The notes under the pieces are model-generated. The model made no database searches, was not told the origin of the DNA, and saw only the letters and a list, made by a program, of their open reading frames with translations. DNA of 64,000 nt, taken from the NCBI GenBank assembly GCA_963575745.1, contig CAUYUJ010020727.1, positions 518,501 through 582,500 of the forward strand, read 5' to 3'. The stretch is from Prorocentrum cordatum. Lineage: Eukaryota; Sar; Dinophyceae; Prorocentrales; Prorocentraceae. Positions 31,516-42,235 of this stretch are shown in pieces; position 1 is the stretch's first letter; each line of letters starts with the position of its first letter. The translations under genes were made by a program, and so were the position numbers.

Positions 31516-31921
31516 GGAGTACGGCAACGACTGCGTCAACTGCGACGACCACGTACGCCGACCAGGTCGACTTCGCTCGACCACGCCGACCACGCCGGCC
31601 ACGTCGACTACGACGACCACGTCGGCTCGCAGAAGGACGAAGATAGCATCGAGGAGGAGCACCACGGGGAACAGGTCCAGGACGAGGAAGGCCACAAAGA
31701 TGAGTCGGATACTTGGAAGATGACCAGGACGAGGACAGGAAGGACCAGGCCGAGGAGGACCAGGCAGAGGACAAGCACCGGGATCAGGACCCTAAGGATC
31801 AGCAAGAGAAGGAGGATCGTGTCCACGACGTGGATGAGGACGGTCACGACGAGGAGGAGGACCACGATTACGGTGATAAGGAGGAAGCGGAACGCGAGGA
31901 GGGGCCTGCGTGTTCTGACCG
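31516..31921. repeat. GACCAC / GAGGA degenerate short repeats
   Basis: GACCACG-type hexamer-like repeats to about 31630, then purine-rich AAGGACCAGG and GAGGAC runs. Frames here read Arg/Thr or Asp/Glu-rich artefacts. Confidence 0.5.
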
Positions 31922-32764
31922 ATGTCGACAGGCGTCTGCGCAGGAGATCTCCTACCCGAGCGGCTAATCATGGAGGGTATACCGATGTGGTACGGCAACA
32001 GTGACCACCTAGGGATCAGCGACCACCTGGACATTGGGGACCTGGTGGAGATCCACGGTTCCCAGGACATTGGCGACCACAGGGAGCTCATCAGCCTCCT
32101 GGGTTTCGGCGACTCCCCGGCGGTCCATGACCACCAGGCCTTCGGCGACTAGCAGAAGACCATTGACCACCTGGGCGTTGATGAGCAGCTGGAGGGCACC
32201 AAGATCGGTCCCCTTAGCCTTCGGGACACGGATCTCGCTGGTGAGCAGAACAGAGCCATCGCCATCGCCAGTACCCACGGGAGTCGGGCTGACCACGTCG
32301 TCATCGACACCGACGACGGCACAGACGCCAACATCGCCGACGACAGCATCTCCAACGCCAGTACCCAAGGCATCTCTGAGGCCATCATTTCTGGCGTGCG
32401 TACCCGACACGCCACAGACGTGAACATCACCGTCGCCACCCCCCGCGCCAGCACCTACGCCATCACTCATGCCAGCACTGACGATAGCGTACATGGCATC
32501 TCCGACGCCAGCACCCACGACAGCAATGTCGCCAGCACCCCCGTGGAAATGATGGTCCAGGTTGCTTGGACTGGAAGGGGTACTTCCGTGTTTCACTTCA
32601 GCCTAGCGCCCAGGGCTCTCTTTCTGGCCGTTGCGCGACATGGCCACGACGACCTCTCGGCGGCCGCCCGCTGCGTAGGCTGGGGGCGCAATGTTTTCGC
32701 GCACTTCTCCCGGACAGGCCCACCATGCCAGCGTGCCTCCCGCGCAATTCTGGCGTCTCTATGA
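31922..32764 (+). other. Unassigned open frame with one TAG, Asp/Ser/Ala-rich
   Basis: Frame 2 is open from about 31922 to 32764 except for a TAG at 32150-32152. The product would be Asp/Ser/Thr-rich with loosely repeated ISDASTHDSNVAST- and DDSISNASTQGISEA-like segments. A DNA-level degenerate repeat (AACGCCAGTACCCA) underlies it. It could be a decayed repeat protein or a minisatellite with period divisible by three. No family is recognised. Confidence 0.25.
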
Positions 32765-33455
32765 GACAGCGCCTTTCCCTTCCAGAGAGCGCATATCGGC
32801 GGAGAGAGTGGCGCAGGCTCACTTGGGACAGAACGGAAACTTGGACGCGCCGCTGGTGCCAGGGGGAGCGCCCCAACCCAACTACGACCCCGACTGGGAT
32901 CATCTGCTGCCCGCGCGAGTGGATCACCTTGCTGGCTACCAGTTCGCAGTCTCTACGTCGTGAGCAGCTGGGCTTGCCTGGCAGGTGGTCCTCCGTGGAC
33001 GAGCAGCGACCAGTCCACGATGACGAGCACGGCGACCGCGACAATCGCGACGCCCGCGACCACGCCGCCCACGGCGACCACAACACCCACGTCAACCACG
33101 AAAACCACGACGCCAGCGACGAGCAAGACGCTCACGACGCCCAGGACCACCGGGACCACGACAACCAGAACATCCACGACGACCACAATCCACAACGACC
33201 ACAACAGCAGCTTATCGAGGGCCTCTGGCAGGCGAGGGCGGGCTGGCGTCCTCGGAGCAGCGGCAGCAGCAGCAGCAGCAGCAGCCGCCTCCGGCGCGAG
33301 CCGCCCGTCAGATCCTGGAGGGGCCACCGCCGCCCCCGCCGCTGTCGCGAGCCGCCCGTCGCACCTGGGCGGGTCTTCGGCCGCCTGCGGTCACCACGAG
33401 GTGCGCGACGTCACCCAGCAGTTCGGCTACGACCACCGCGAAGCCCCCTCGGGGA
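32765..33455. other. Spacer with Thr-coding GACCAC repeats
   Basis: 33000-33230 is ACCACGACGACC-type repeat and 33255-33290 a GCAGCAGCAG run. The remainder is GC-rich without a recognised gene. Confidence 0.35.
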
Positions 33456-33680
33456 ATACCGATCTTCGTCGAGACGCTCCCGGGGAAGACCATCAACGTG
33501 GCGGCCGGCTGCGCGATCGCCAACGTGAAAGATGATATCCAGGATTGCGGGAACATCCTGCCAGGCGGCGAGCAACGCTTGGTTTTCGGCAGCGAGCAGC
33601 TTCAGGACAGGCGATGACCCACGGACTACAGCATCCACAAGTACGCCACCACGCACTTGATGCTCCGCCTCTGAGGTGGA
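33456..33680 (+). pseudogene. Degenerate ubiquitin unit
   Basis: Read in frame from 33456, about 75 codons align end to end with ubiquitin. IFVETLPGKTI matches the first strand, NVKDDIQD the helix, and EQRLVFGSEQLQD the strand around Arg42/Ile44. DYSIHKYATTHLMLRL and a final GG match the C-terminus. By eye roughly half the positions agree. Lesions: the initiator codon is ATA, a TGA follows Arg54, and a second TGA replaces the Arg before the terminal Gly-Gly. Two residues are missing near position 20 and one is extra near position 40. It cannot give functional ubiquitin. The frame is open upstream through low-complexity Thr/Ser/Ala/Arg sequence. Confidence 0.8.
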
Positions 33681-35279
33681 GGGCCTGCTTCCCTGCTCAC
33701 GGGGATCTGCCAGCATGCCGCCTGCCGTCTGGTTTGTACCCGCGTGCCTGCGGAGGACTCGGGAGATCTTTGCCGCGGATGCCGGCAGCTGTTCCAGCCT
33801 CTAGCGGGCGCCGTGCCAGGCCGGCAGGACGCCGACCCACCCCATTCCAGCAGGACGCCGATCCCGGGAGAGCAACTTGCTGCAGTCGCGCCGTCGCAGC
33901 TTGAGGATTTGGTGGACGACGACCCCCCCCGCTGGGCACAAAGCTTTCTAAGCTATTGGCTGCTACCCGTCCTGCTGCCCCGCCTGCGGCGGTCACTGCC
34001 CTGCCAGGGCTTGGGGCCGCCTCTCACCTTCCGATGGCGCTGGAGGACCTGCATAGTTTTCTCGAGTCGGAGATGCTTCATCATTTCGACTTCGTGCAAG
34101 CTGGCGCGGCGACCGACCCGCAGACGGCGCGCGCGGGGGTGCCCCTTCCTGCTCGCATGCGCGACCTCACGGCAATTCTAAGTAAGCAGGGGGTGCCGCT
34201 TGGATGCGCAGGACCCGTGGCCGCTGCTGGGAAGAGGTATTCTTTGTGGCCCTGAGCCCACTGAGATGGACATCGCCTCTCGTGCAAGGTCGGCTAGTCT
34301 TCTCCTCTCGTTTCGCATGGATACGTGGGTCGACGACGATCGCGACGCGGCCGCTCAGGCGCAGGCCGCCGCCACCTCCGCGGCAGCCCGTTGCGAAGGG
34401 GGCCCGCGGGAGGCGCGGCGCACCCGACGCCAGCTTCTTCCAGACAAGCTTTCGCGGTTGAAAGAGCTGGGATCCGACGCCATGGCCGCGGCGTTCTGCT
34501 CTCCACGCGCCGCTGCCAGCGACTTCATCGCCCAGCGGTCGCAGGTCATCGACCTCCGCGGGCGGCAGGCTGACGCAGACAGCAGGCGCCGCCGCCTCGT
34601 CGACCTGCTGGAGAGAGGGGGCGCCAAACTTTGTGACAATCAAAAGGGTCAGAAAGTGGCTGCATCGGTGCCGAGGGACTCGCGCGCCTTCGGCCGGGTC
34701 CTATACCATTTCCGCCGGCAGGATTTTCCAGCACCCCAGTGGAGATGTATTTCCTCGCCCCGCTACCCTCCTACCCTGGGGCGACCGCGTTGTCCCGGCA
34801 CCTTGACCTATGGACTCACCCGCTGTAGGGGGAGAAGCACGCCATGGTGGTCAACAGCGTCGGCCTGCTGCCCCAGCTGGTGGAGATGGTGCTGCCTGGT
34901 ACGCTTGGCTCCCGCCATTTTCGTCACGGCCTTGCTTGCTTCCGCGTCGCGAGCACTGGCTCGCGGCCGCTCCCCGCGATGGTGATCCCACGATTGCCAT
35001 TTACGCAAGTCTCTGGCACATCTGTCCTCATCGTCCTCCCGACGAAGCTGCTATGCTCGTTCCACCGTGGACTGTCATCCCCAGAGTTTGGTGTGATAAC
35101 GGTCAGGGACCCCGCCCAGAGCATCGGCATCAGGACGGGGTTTCCTCGGACTCGAGTCGACCTTCTTCTACCCCCTGGCATCTCGTTTGTCGGTGTCGAA
35201 CTTCTTCTGCGACGGCTGAAGTGTCAGGTCCTCGCCCCAGCGATGGCCATCGGCACCAGGGACCTCTCCGCTGCAGACG
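33681..35279. other. GC-rich coding-like stretch, unassigned
   Basis: Several + frames have protein-like composition. 33956-34255 includes LPMALEDLHSFLESEMLHHF. 34200-34985 (261 aa) includes a charged helical segment (LSRLKELGSDAMAAAF, then RRRRLVDLLERGGAKLCD) that could be a coiled coil. They may be ORF1 remains of the LINE whose fragments follow at 35280-38080. Frames change repeatedly and no domain is certain. Confidence 0.3.
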
Positions 35280-35892
35280 ATGCCCTGGTTCTTGAATGTC
35301 ACTCCTGCAGCCTTGGCGCATGCCAGCTCATTGTGTCCGGGGGCTCTCTTCCCCGCGGAGGACGGGCTCCTGGCGCGAACGAAGGCGTCGGCCGACATCC
35401 GGGTGGAGCTTATGGACCGACTCTGCCGCGAGGGGGATGCCGCGCTCATCTCCAGGCTCCGCTGGAGGGCGCGCCGATTCGGGGGGCGACCCTTCGCAGT
35501 GCCCACGGCCACGGCGAACACCTTAGGTGCGTCTCGGCGCCGCAGGGGGAAAGAACGGGCGCGCTGCCCGGCAAGTCGACTTCGTCGCGGAGCTCCGGAT
35601 CAACAGTGACCCTGGGTTCCAGGTTCGACGCCTATTCAATGAGATCGTCACCCACGTGTGCCAACATTCCGTCTTGCAGCTCAGTGCCTACGACGCAGCT
35701 AACGACCAGCACGCTGGTTTCTGGAAGCATTGGGCCTCGGCGCCGCCAAGGCGCGCCCGCCTCTATCCCGGCAGCCGCGAGGAGGTCGTGCGGGTCCACA
35801 GCGCGCTCCACGGCCAGGTGTTTCAGTTGGGGGGCGGTTGGCTAGCGGTCACTTTCCAGAACGACCTGATGGACGCGGCCCCCCTGACGTGA
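35280..35892 (+). pseudogene. LINE-associated fragment (ORF1 or pre-endonuclease region)
   Basis: Two frames joined by a shift near 35515. The first reads ADIRVELMDRLCREGDAALI and WRARRFGGRPFAVPT. The second (to 35892) reads AELRINSDPGFQVRRLFNEI, LSAYDAAND, then SREEVVRVHSALHGQVFQLG. I associate such segments with the region before the endonuclease in dinoflagellate LINEs, partly because an endonuclease fragment lies 1.3 kb downstream. That identification is from memory of the pattern, not a search. Confidence 0.35.
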
Positions 35893-36545
35893 AACGGGGG
35901 CCGGGTATTCTAGACGATCCCCTGGCATCCAGATCAGCAGAGGATCGCGCATGCACGCCGATTGCAATTTAGGTTTTTGAGGCCGATGACATGTGGCTCC
36001 GATCGTTGGTTACTTGACCTCGATCTGTCCTTCCACTACCCCCCTGGGCATCCGAGTGCGGCTATGGTCCAGGCCTACGTCGACATCAGCGGGGTCGCAG
36101 ATGGCCTGAACTCAGCATCATACTTCCGCTTTTCCTCCTCTGCCGCTTCGCGATGGTCTCCATCCCCCCTCTCCCGCGGCTGAGGCCTCATACTCCTGCT
36201 CTTCCTTTGCAGTGGCTCCCTTGGGCACATCTCGGCACTGCGGATGCTTTGCTTGATCGCGGCGTCCCTCTCCACTGGGGGGCCACATGCGATCCCTACC
36301 CCATGCCCTCCACGATCTCTGAGGGGGAGGGTGGGGTTCACTTCGCTCGGGAGCTCCCCCCATCCACGCTTTGCGTCAGCAGGCCGTCCGCTGGGCATTC
36401 GGGGTCGGCTCGGCTCCCCCCCCTCCGCCCCGGTGCGATCCGGCAAGCGGTCGGGCTCGGGCTCCCGAGGGGGCCTGGGCTCCGCTGGCCAGAGGGCACC
36501 ACGCCGGGCAGCTGCCCAGGGTCACTTGTCGGGGCTCAAGAGACG
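35893..36545. other. Spacer
   Basis: Mixed GC-rich sequence without long supported frames or repeats. Confidence 0.3.
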
Positions 36546-36682
36546 GAGGCGACGATAGGGGCGAATAGCCCAGGGGTGAGCAATACATGTATCCAGGGGC
36601 GCCGATGATCCATGTCTTTGGCGAGGCTCCTGGGCGAATACATGTAATGCCCGCCCCTGGGCTATTCGCCTTGGTCGTCGCC
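36546..36682. repeat. Large imperfect inverted repeat (hairpin)
   Basis: Left arm 36546-36592 (GGCGACGATAGGGGCGAATA, then GCCCAGGGGTGAGCAATACA) pairs with right arm 36638-36682 (ATACATGTAATGCCCGCCCC, then TGGGCTATTCGCC and GTCGTCGCC), with a few mismatches and a 45-bp loop. Confidence 0.8.
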
Positions 36683-36689
36683 GCCGAAA

Positions 36690-36870
36690 GAGACGGGGGT
36701 CAATCCAATCGGGGGTCAGCCAGGGTCGCATTGACCCAGGCTTGGGTGTAGGATCCTGCAGGATCTTGCAGGATCCTTCGCATTGACCCAGGCTTGGGTG
36801 CAGGACCTTGCAGGATCTTGCAGGATCCTGCAAGGCCTGACTGACCCGGGTCTGGATTGACCCCGGTCAG
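36690..36870 (+). repeat. 52-bp tandem repeat with CTTGCAGGATC cores
   Basis: CGCATTGACCCAGGCTTGGG starts at 36727 and again at 36779. Each copy is followed by two or three GGATC(C/T)TGCA cores. Flanks carry partial GGTCAATCC/GGATTGACC inverted segments. Confidence 0.7.
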
Positions 36871-37159
36871 AAGGTCCCCGAACTTGGAACACTTATGCAT
36901 TCTAGTCTTCACCGTGGACCCCAACAAGCTCAAGAGGGAAAAAAACACACAGACACAATTAATCGACGATCCCCAGGAAAATATGGGAAAATATGGGAAG
37001 TGGGGGGGAAGACAAAAACCCAGAAAATGTGCGAAAAGATGGGGAATCTTTTTATTTGTGTGCATTTATTTGTGTGTCCCATGGCCCCTTCAACTGGGAC
37101 CAGTCGCGTCGGGCACGCCAGCTGATGACCTCACGCGACGCTGGCTGCTGGTCGGAGGC

Positions 37160-38080
37160 CCACGGTGGCAGAATCCGCCGGGCTGCTCATCCTGGTGGTC
37201 ACCAGGCCTCTCTGCGGCGAGCGCAGGCGTCGAGATCGTGGCGCGGGACGATATCCAGAAACTCCTCGACGGTGTGCGCTTCGAGGTCGTCTTCCCAGGC
37301 AGGGCAGCTGCCCTTCGCCTCTCGGGCTCGCGCGGCTGTCTGGATGTCTTCTCGGTGTACTTCCCCACAGGGGAGTCGGCAAATGCGGACGACGTGATCG
37401 ACGCGGGTTTCGATCCAGTTTCAAGGTGCGTGAGGCTCTTCGCCGTCGACTTGCCGTGCAGGTGCGGCCCCAGAACCAGGTCATGAGCATGATCGTCGGG
37501 GACTTCAATTTCATGACCTCTGAGGCCGACCGGACTTGTACTTCCTCAGCCGCTGCTACGGGCAGCCGCGACTAACGGAATTTGTCCCGCTTACGCGACC
37601 TACTTGGAGTGCCATTTGGTTTCCATGAGCTCTATCAGCCTGAACCCGCCCACGCCTCCCCGAACTTCCGGTCTCGCCTGGACCGCATGTATTCCAATTA
37701 GTACGACACGCGGAGTGTTTGGACAGGTCCTTCTCGTGCACTTCTCTCTACTGGTGCCCCGCACTCTCCCGCCACCGCCCGGCCAGCATGAGGAAATGCC
37801 TCCCGGAGGTCGGCTGTGACGCGAAGCGGCCTATCTGCGACCAGGTGCTGGACCATCCGGATTGGCCTCAGCAGGAATCGCTGGCCTGGCATGCCATCCT
37901 CCGCGACCGCCCTGGCGCCTCGGCCCTTTCCAAGCTGCAAGTACTCAGGGAGGCCGTGCGACTCGCCGAGCGGGCTCTGTCCTGCCGGGTCTGGAAGACG
38001 CCGCAAGCCGAGGCTCAAGACGAGCACAGCACACAACAGCTCAAACGACTTGTCATAGTCACCAGCCTCTGGAAGCACTG
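37160..38080 (+). pseudogene. Second LINE: endonuclease and linker without RT
   Basis: Endonuclease motifs run in two frames. Frame 2 has VEIVARDDIQ, FEVVFPGRAAALRLSGS and VYFPTGES (37220-37376). After a shift near 37420, frame 1 has GDFNF (37498-37512), FHELYQPEP (37621) and SRLDRMYSN (37672-37698). TAA at 37573 and TAG at 37699 interrupt it. A linker-like part follows in frame 3 (HPDWPQQESLAWHAILRDRP, then LSKLQVLREAVRLAERAL). It parallels HPDFHRQ...MGRLRLLKEAM of the first LINE. No RT follows; the sequence passes into CCT/GAT arrays by about 38215. Confidence 0.75.
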
Positions 38081-38214
38081 AAGAGTGATTGCGACGTGAG
38101 CCCGCTCACGTATCACAGTTTTGAGGCCACGGCCTCCACGCCATGCCCCGATGGGGCACGGGCGGGCTCCCCAGATGAGCGCGCTGGAATCCGGCGTTCG
38201 TTTCGCTTGGCTTC

Positions 38215-38360
38215 CTCCGCCCCTCCTCCTCCTCCTCCTTCTCCTCCTCCTGCTCCTCCTCCTCCTCCTCCTTCTCCCCCTCCACCTCTTCCTTCTCCTC
38301 CTCCTCCTTTGTCCTCCTCCCCTGTCCTCCTCCCCTGTACTCCCCTCCCCCTCGCCTCGA
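38215..38360. repeat. (CCT)n array
   Basis: Polypyrimidine CTCCTCCTC tract directly after the LINE fragment. Confidence 0.8.
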
Positions 38361-38540
38361 AGCCCCCTCCCCCCCGTGCCAGGCCGCCCTGGTGGACCTT
38401 TGGTGGCGGCTCCGTTGCCGCCGCGGCCGGCGGCTGCGCCTGCGGCGATGGGGCGGCCGCAGAAGGCGACGGGGGAGGAGGCGATCGGGTCGGCGGGTGG
38501 GTGGGTGGGGTGTGGGAGAGGATGGTGGAGGAGATGGTGA

Positions 38541-38558
38541 TAACCATGATGATGATAC

Positions 38559-38643
<85 letters not shown>

Positions 38644-38713
38644 CTGATGCTGATGCTGATGCTGATGCTGATGCTGATGCTGATGCTGATGCTGATGCTG
38701 ATGAGGATGCTGC

Positions 38714-38795
<82 letters not shown>

Positions 38796-38845
38796 CATGA
38801 TCATGATGATGATGATGACGATGATGATAATGATGAAGGGTGGTG
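38541..38845 (+). repeat. (GAT)n array with (GATGCT)n core
   Basis: Almost pure GATGAT flanks a (GATGCT)n centre at about 38640-38700. It is less diverged than the 11.2-14.7 kb array and so probably younger. Confidence 0.9.
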
Positions 38846-38864
38846 GTGGTGGAGGTGGTGGTGG

Positions 38865-39080
38865 TGGTGAGGATGAGGAGGAGGAGGAGGAAGAGTGGAA
38901 GAAGAAGGAGGAGGAGGTGGTGGAGGAGGAAGAGGGGAGGAGGTGGTGGTGGATGAGGACGAGGAGGAGAAGGAGGATGATGAAGAGGGGAGAGGGCGAT
39001 CGGATCTACGAGGGCAGGATTATATAGATGGGAGGAGGAGCAGGAAGAGGAGGAGGAGGAGGAGAAGGAGGGAAGGTATT
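38865..39080 (+). repeat. (GGA)n array
   Basis: Purine array. With the CCT array at 38215 it brackets the GAT array as an inverted pair. Confidence 0.8.
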
Positions 39081-41740
39081 TGAAATTAACGCCTCGTGTT
39101 GAGTCATGCTGTTCGCACCTATCATCTCTCCCTCTCTGTCTCTGTCTGTGTCTCTGTCTCGCTCTCCTCCAACGAAGATGAGGGAAAGACGAGGGGGGGA
39201 AGGTAGGGTAGGGGGGGGGGGGAGGATTCGGCTGCGGGGTGGAGGGCTCGGAGGCCGGGGGCCATCGGCCTGGGACGCCTTGCGCCACTCGGGCTTGCGC
39301 CGAGGAGCAGGAGCTGGGCGCAGCCGCCGCACGTCTGGGCTTCTTGGTGATACGACCAGATTCTGTGATGGTGGTTCTCTTGGCGGCCTGGATGCCTGAT
39401 GCTGCTGCTGCTGGCATCCCTTTCCGAGGTTGGCGCAGGGTGCTTCTGAATTTGTGCCAGCAGCTTCGACAAATCAAACTCTTCACTCCCTGTGCGAGTC
39501 GTTCCAGGACGTTTTTGCAGGGTGCTGACACGTGGCCATTATCCTGCACGTGCTCCTGCCCCTGCTTCGGTCCCTCCAGATGTTAAGGCGCAAGTTGCAG
39601 TTCGTGGTCCTCAGGAGGTTCATGTGTGATGCTCCGTTTCAGTGGGCCTGTCGCATCTTCAGATGAGCGACGAGGGAAAACGGGTTCGTCTTCACCGACA
39701 TTGCCGCGTAAGCTGCCCGCGTCAGGTCCCGCGTGAGCGCCCTCGTTTCCAATGTAGCGTCACGCGCGGGCGGCCCGCGTAAGCCACCGCGCAAGGTCGC
39801 TATACCATCTCGCGTAAGACCCGTTCCTCTTCGTCTCTCAGACGTGTGCACCAGCTCTCTCGACTGCAGCATCGCCGGGCTACAAGCTGCCTGTCCCGCT
39901 GGAGCCGAACATCAGACCAGGTCCCGACCCCAGCTTCTACTCCAACTTCGGTTCGGACTCCAGCTCCGACGTCGACGCGGTGACGAAGGGAGGGCAACCC
40001 CGACGCCAACACCCGTTCTGTCATCAGCTCCGGCCCCCGAGCCGCCGCCTACTCCGTCTCCGACTCCATCTGCGATTTTTCACCCGGCTACCAATCCCAC
40101 TCCTACCCCACGCACGATCCGAGTTTCTGACTCTGACATCAACGCCAGGTCTAGGGAGGCGACCGTTTTGATCGCCACGACGATCCCGCCAGCATCGACT
40201 CCAGCTCCGACCCCGGCGTATCAGCCACACGACCAGGACAACTACAGGTCAGCTTTTCCACCTCCTAGTTCGTGATCTGGCACACCAGCGCATAAGGTAC
40301 TGCGTCTACATCTCCACCTGAACAGCCCTATGCATGCCGCGAGGGCCTGGCAAGGAGTTTCATGGGCGGCCGGCACTGTTCGCCTTCCCCTTGCTTTTCC
40401 TCTGCTCCCTTTTTGGTTTTCCTTCCGTAGTTTTTTTTCAGGCCGCCCAACACAAAGGTGTTCGCGCCCTGTCGGTCCCGCCCCTGCCCCGCAGGATTCG
40501 GGCTGGCATTGCCGCGCACACCCTGCAGCAACCAGTGCCAGCTCTTGGACTGTGTCTTCCTTCCTCTCCTCCCCTCCTTCCTCCCCCTTTGTACCGCCCG
40601 TGCTCGCGAGGGTTATTGTGCGGGTGCCGTCTACCAGGGTCGGCCTACGCACGCGCGAGGTTTCTTCCTCCTCCTCGTCTTCCTCCTCTTGTGTAGGTTC
40701 ACGCTCTGACCAGTTTACGTGGTTATTCACGGAACCCGGAACAGCCGGTTTCAAATCCGTGCTTGGGTTTTCCTCACTCGCTCTGGCGCGTGCCCCGCTG
40801 CGCACCGACGGAAAATACATGATTATGATTGGTACGCTGGTGTACATATGCTGTGCGGTGTTTACCATTCATCGTGGGAGCATTTCGCCCATGGGTCACG
40901 TTTAAAAGACCCACCGTCGCTAACCAGAGGTGACGCTGAGCTGGTTGAAGCGGAACAAATTGTGCACCAGCTTGCTGCCCACACCACGCCTGTCAGCTTC
41001 CTGCTGCAGGGCAATACGCTGGGCCACCTTGCCTCCGCGACGGCGGCCAGCAAAGCGGGCTCTGGATCCCCGCCTGCGCTTTGGAATCCACTGCCCCTCT
41101 GTTATGAGGCCGTTGTATAGGAGAGGGAACAGAGGACAGAGTGTTCACACAGTTTTGAGGAATTAGTGAATTCAGCATGGGTCCTGCTTGAAGCGCCTCG
41201 AAGAAAGCGCGCGCACCCCAGTCGCAGACATATGGCTATATGCGGACCCGGGACAGTTGCTTCCCGTCGTCGTCCTCGCCCTTGCTCCGTTCCCCTTCCT
41301 TTCTTCCCTCCCCTGGATGGTGTCGAAAGCGTCCGCGGCTCGGGCGGGGGAGCGCCCCTTCCCACCTCCCTTATTATTCCTCGTTCCTTTTTGCCTCCCT
41401 GCTCCACCGTCCGTCGTCCTACCTCGTCCACCCTCCTTGTTCGAAAAATGAAGTCCCTGGTGCCGCGTGCCCGCGTCAGCGGTAAATGCTTTTTCGATAT
41501 CCGAGCACAGCGGCGCAACCAAACAGAGGGGATTGCCAATGCGAGAGTTCCGGGCGCACCCAAAGTGCGGGCGGCACGGCCGCCGAGCACAGTCGCATCG
41601 CTAACATGTAAATTATAAGTGCCTGCGGCAAGGTCCGCCCCCCTGCCGGAGCAGTGGTCTATATGGCGACGCGTGGGTTTTTGACTGTTAAGAGGTCCGT
41701 GACATGTGACATCTCTCGTGTTTTCGGACTGCTGCGCGGC
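39081..41740. other. Long region without recognised gene
   Basis: A reverse frame around 39549-39230 (VLERLAQGVKSLICRSCWHK) and forward frames at 39733-40275 (Thr/Pro-rich end) and 40330-40905 (hydrophobic, Ser-rich) are open. None shows a domain. 39690-39840 has loose CGCGTAAGCC repeats. 40550-40710 and 41270-41450 are pyrimidine-rich. On the reverse strand near 41090-40920 a basic stretch (KRRRGSRARFAGRRRGGKVA) is visible without a family. Confidence 0.25.
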
Positions 41741-41744
41741 ATTC

Positions 41745-41910
41745 TTTGTGGTCCTTCGAGGCCTTTTGGGGCGTCTTCGGGCCGTTGGGGGCCGCTTTGG
41801 CGCCGCGTTGCACCGCGGCCGCCCTGGGCCACAGAAGCGTGTATTTGCGGTTCTCTCGGGGGCGCCCTGGGCCGGGGAAGTGTGTATTCGCATTCCCCCC
41901 CAACTGGGCA
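41745..41910. repeat. 12-bp-type and 40-bp repeats
   Basis: TTTGGGGCGTCTTCGGGCCG-type units. Then two copies of GCCCTGGGCC, (A/G)GAAG(C/T)GTGTATT(T/C)GC. Confidence 0.45.
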
Positions 41911-41974
41911 TGTCAACCTCGGTTTTGGGCTGGCAAAGTCGGGGCGCCCTCGAGGTGGCGAGCGTTTACTTTTC

Positions 41975-42235
41975 CTAAATACACAGATCAAGGTGTGATC
42001 TGTGTACACAGTTTGTGTCTTCAACTGTGTATTTTCGTGTGTGGGCCCGCTGTTTACACAGATCGTGGTGTGATGTGTGTACACAGATCTCGTTCCCATC
42101 TGTGTATTTGGAGTGTGTCCCTCGCGGGTGGTGTTGAATGGGCGGGAACTTTCGCGTTTCTCTTCCGGCTGGTCCAGGGGGAGCGTCGTGCGCGGTCGAA
42201 ATACACAGCTCGTGTCTCCAACTGTGCATTTGTTG
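41975..42235. repeat. ACACAGATC palindromic tandem repeat
   Basis: Units of about 70-75 bp. ACACAGATCA-AGGTG-TGATCTGTGT is a perfect 10-bp inverted repeat at about 41983-42007. Related copies lie at 42055-42110 and 42200-42232 (TACACAG, GTCT(T/C)CAACTGTG). Confidence 0.6.

Noticed and set aside
40913-41100. Basic reverse-strand stretch considered as a histone-like or ribosomal protein fragment
   Set aside because: No histone or ribosomal protein motif aligns beyond Arg/Lys/Gly richness.
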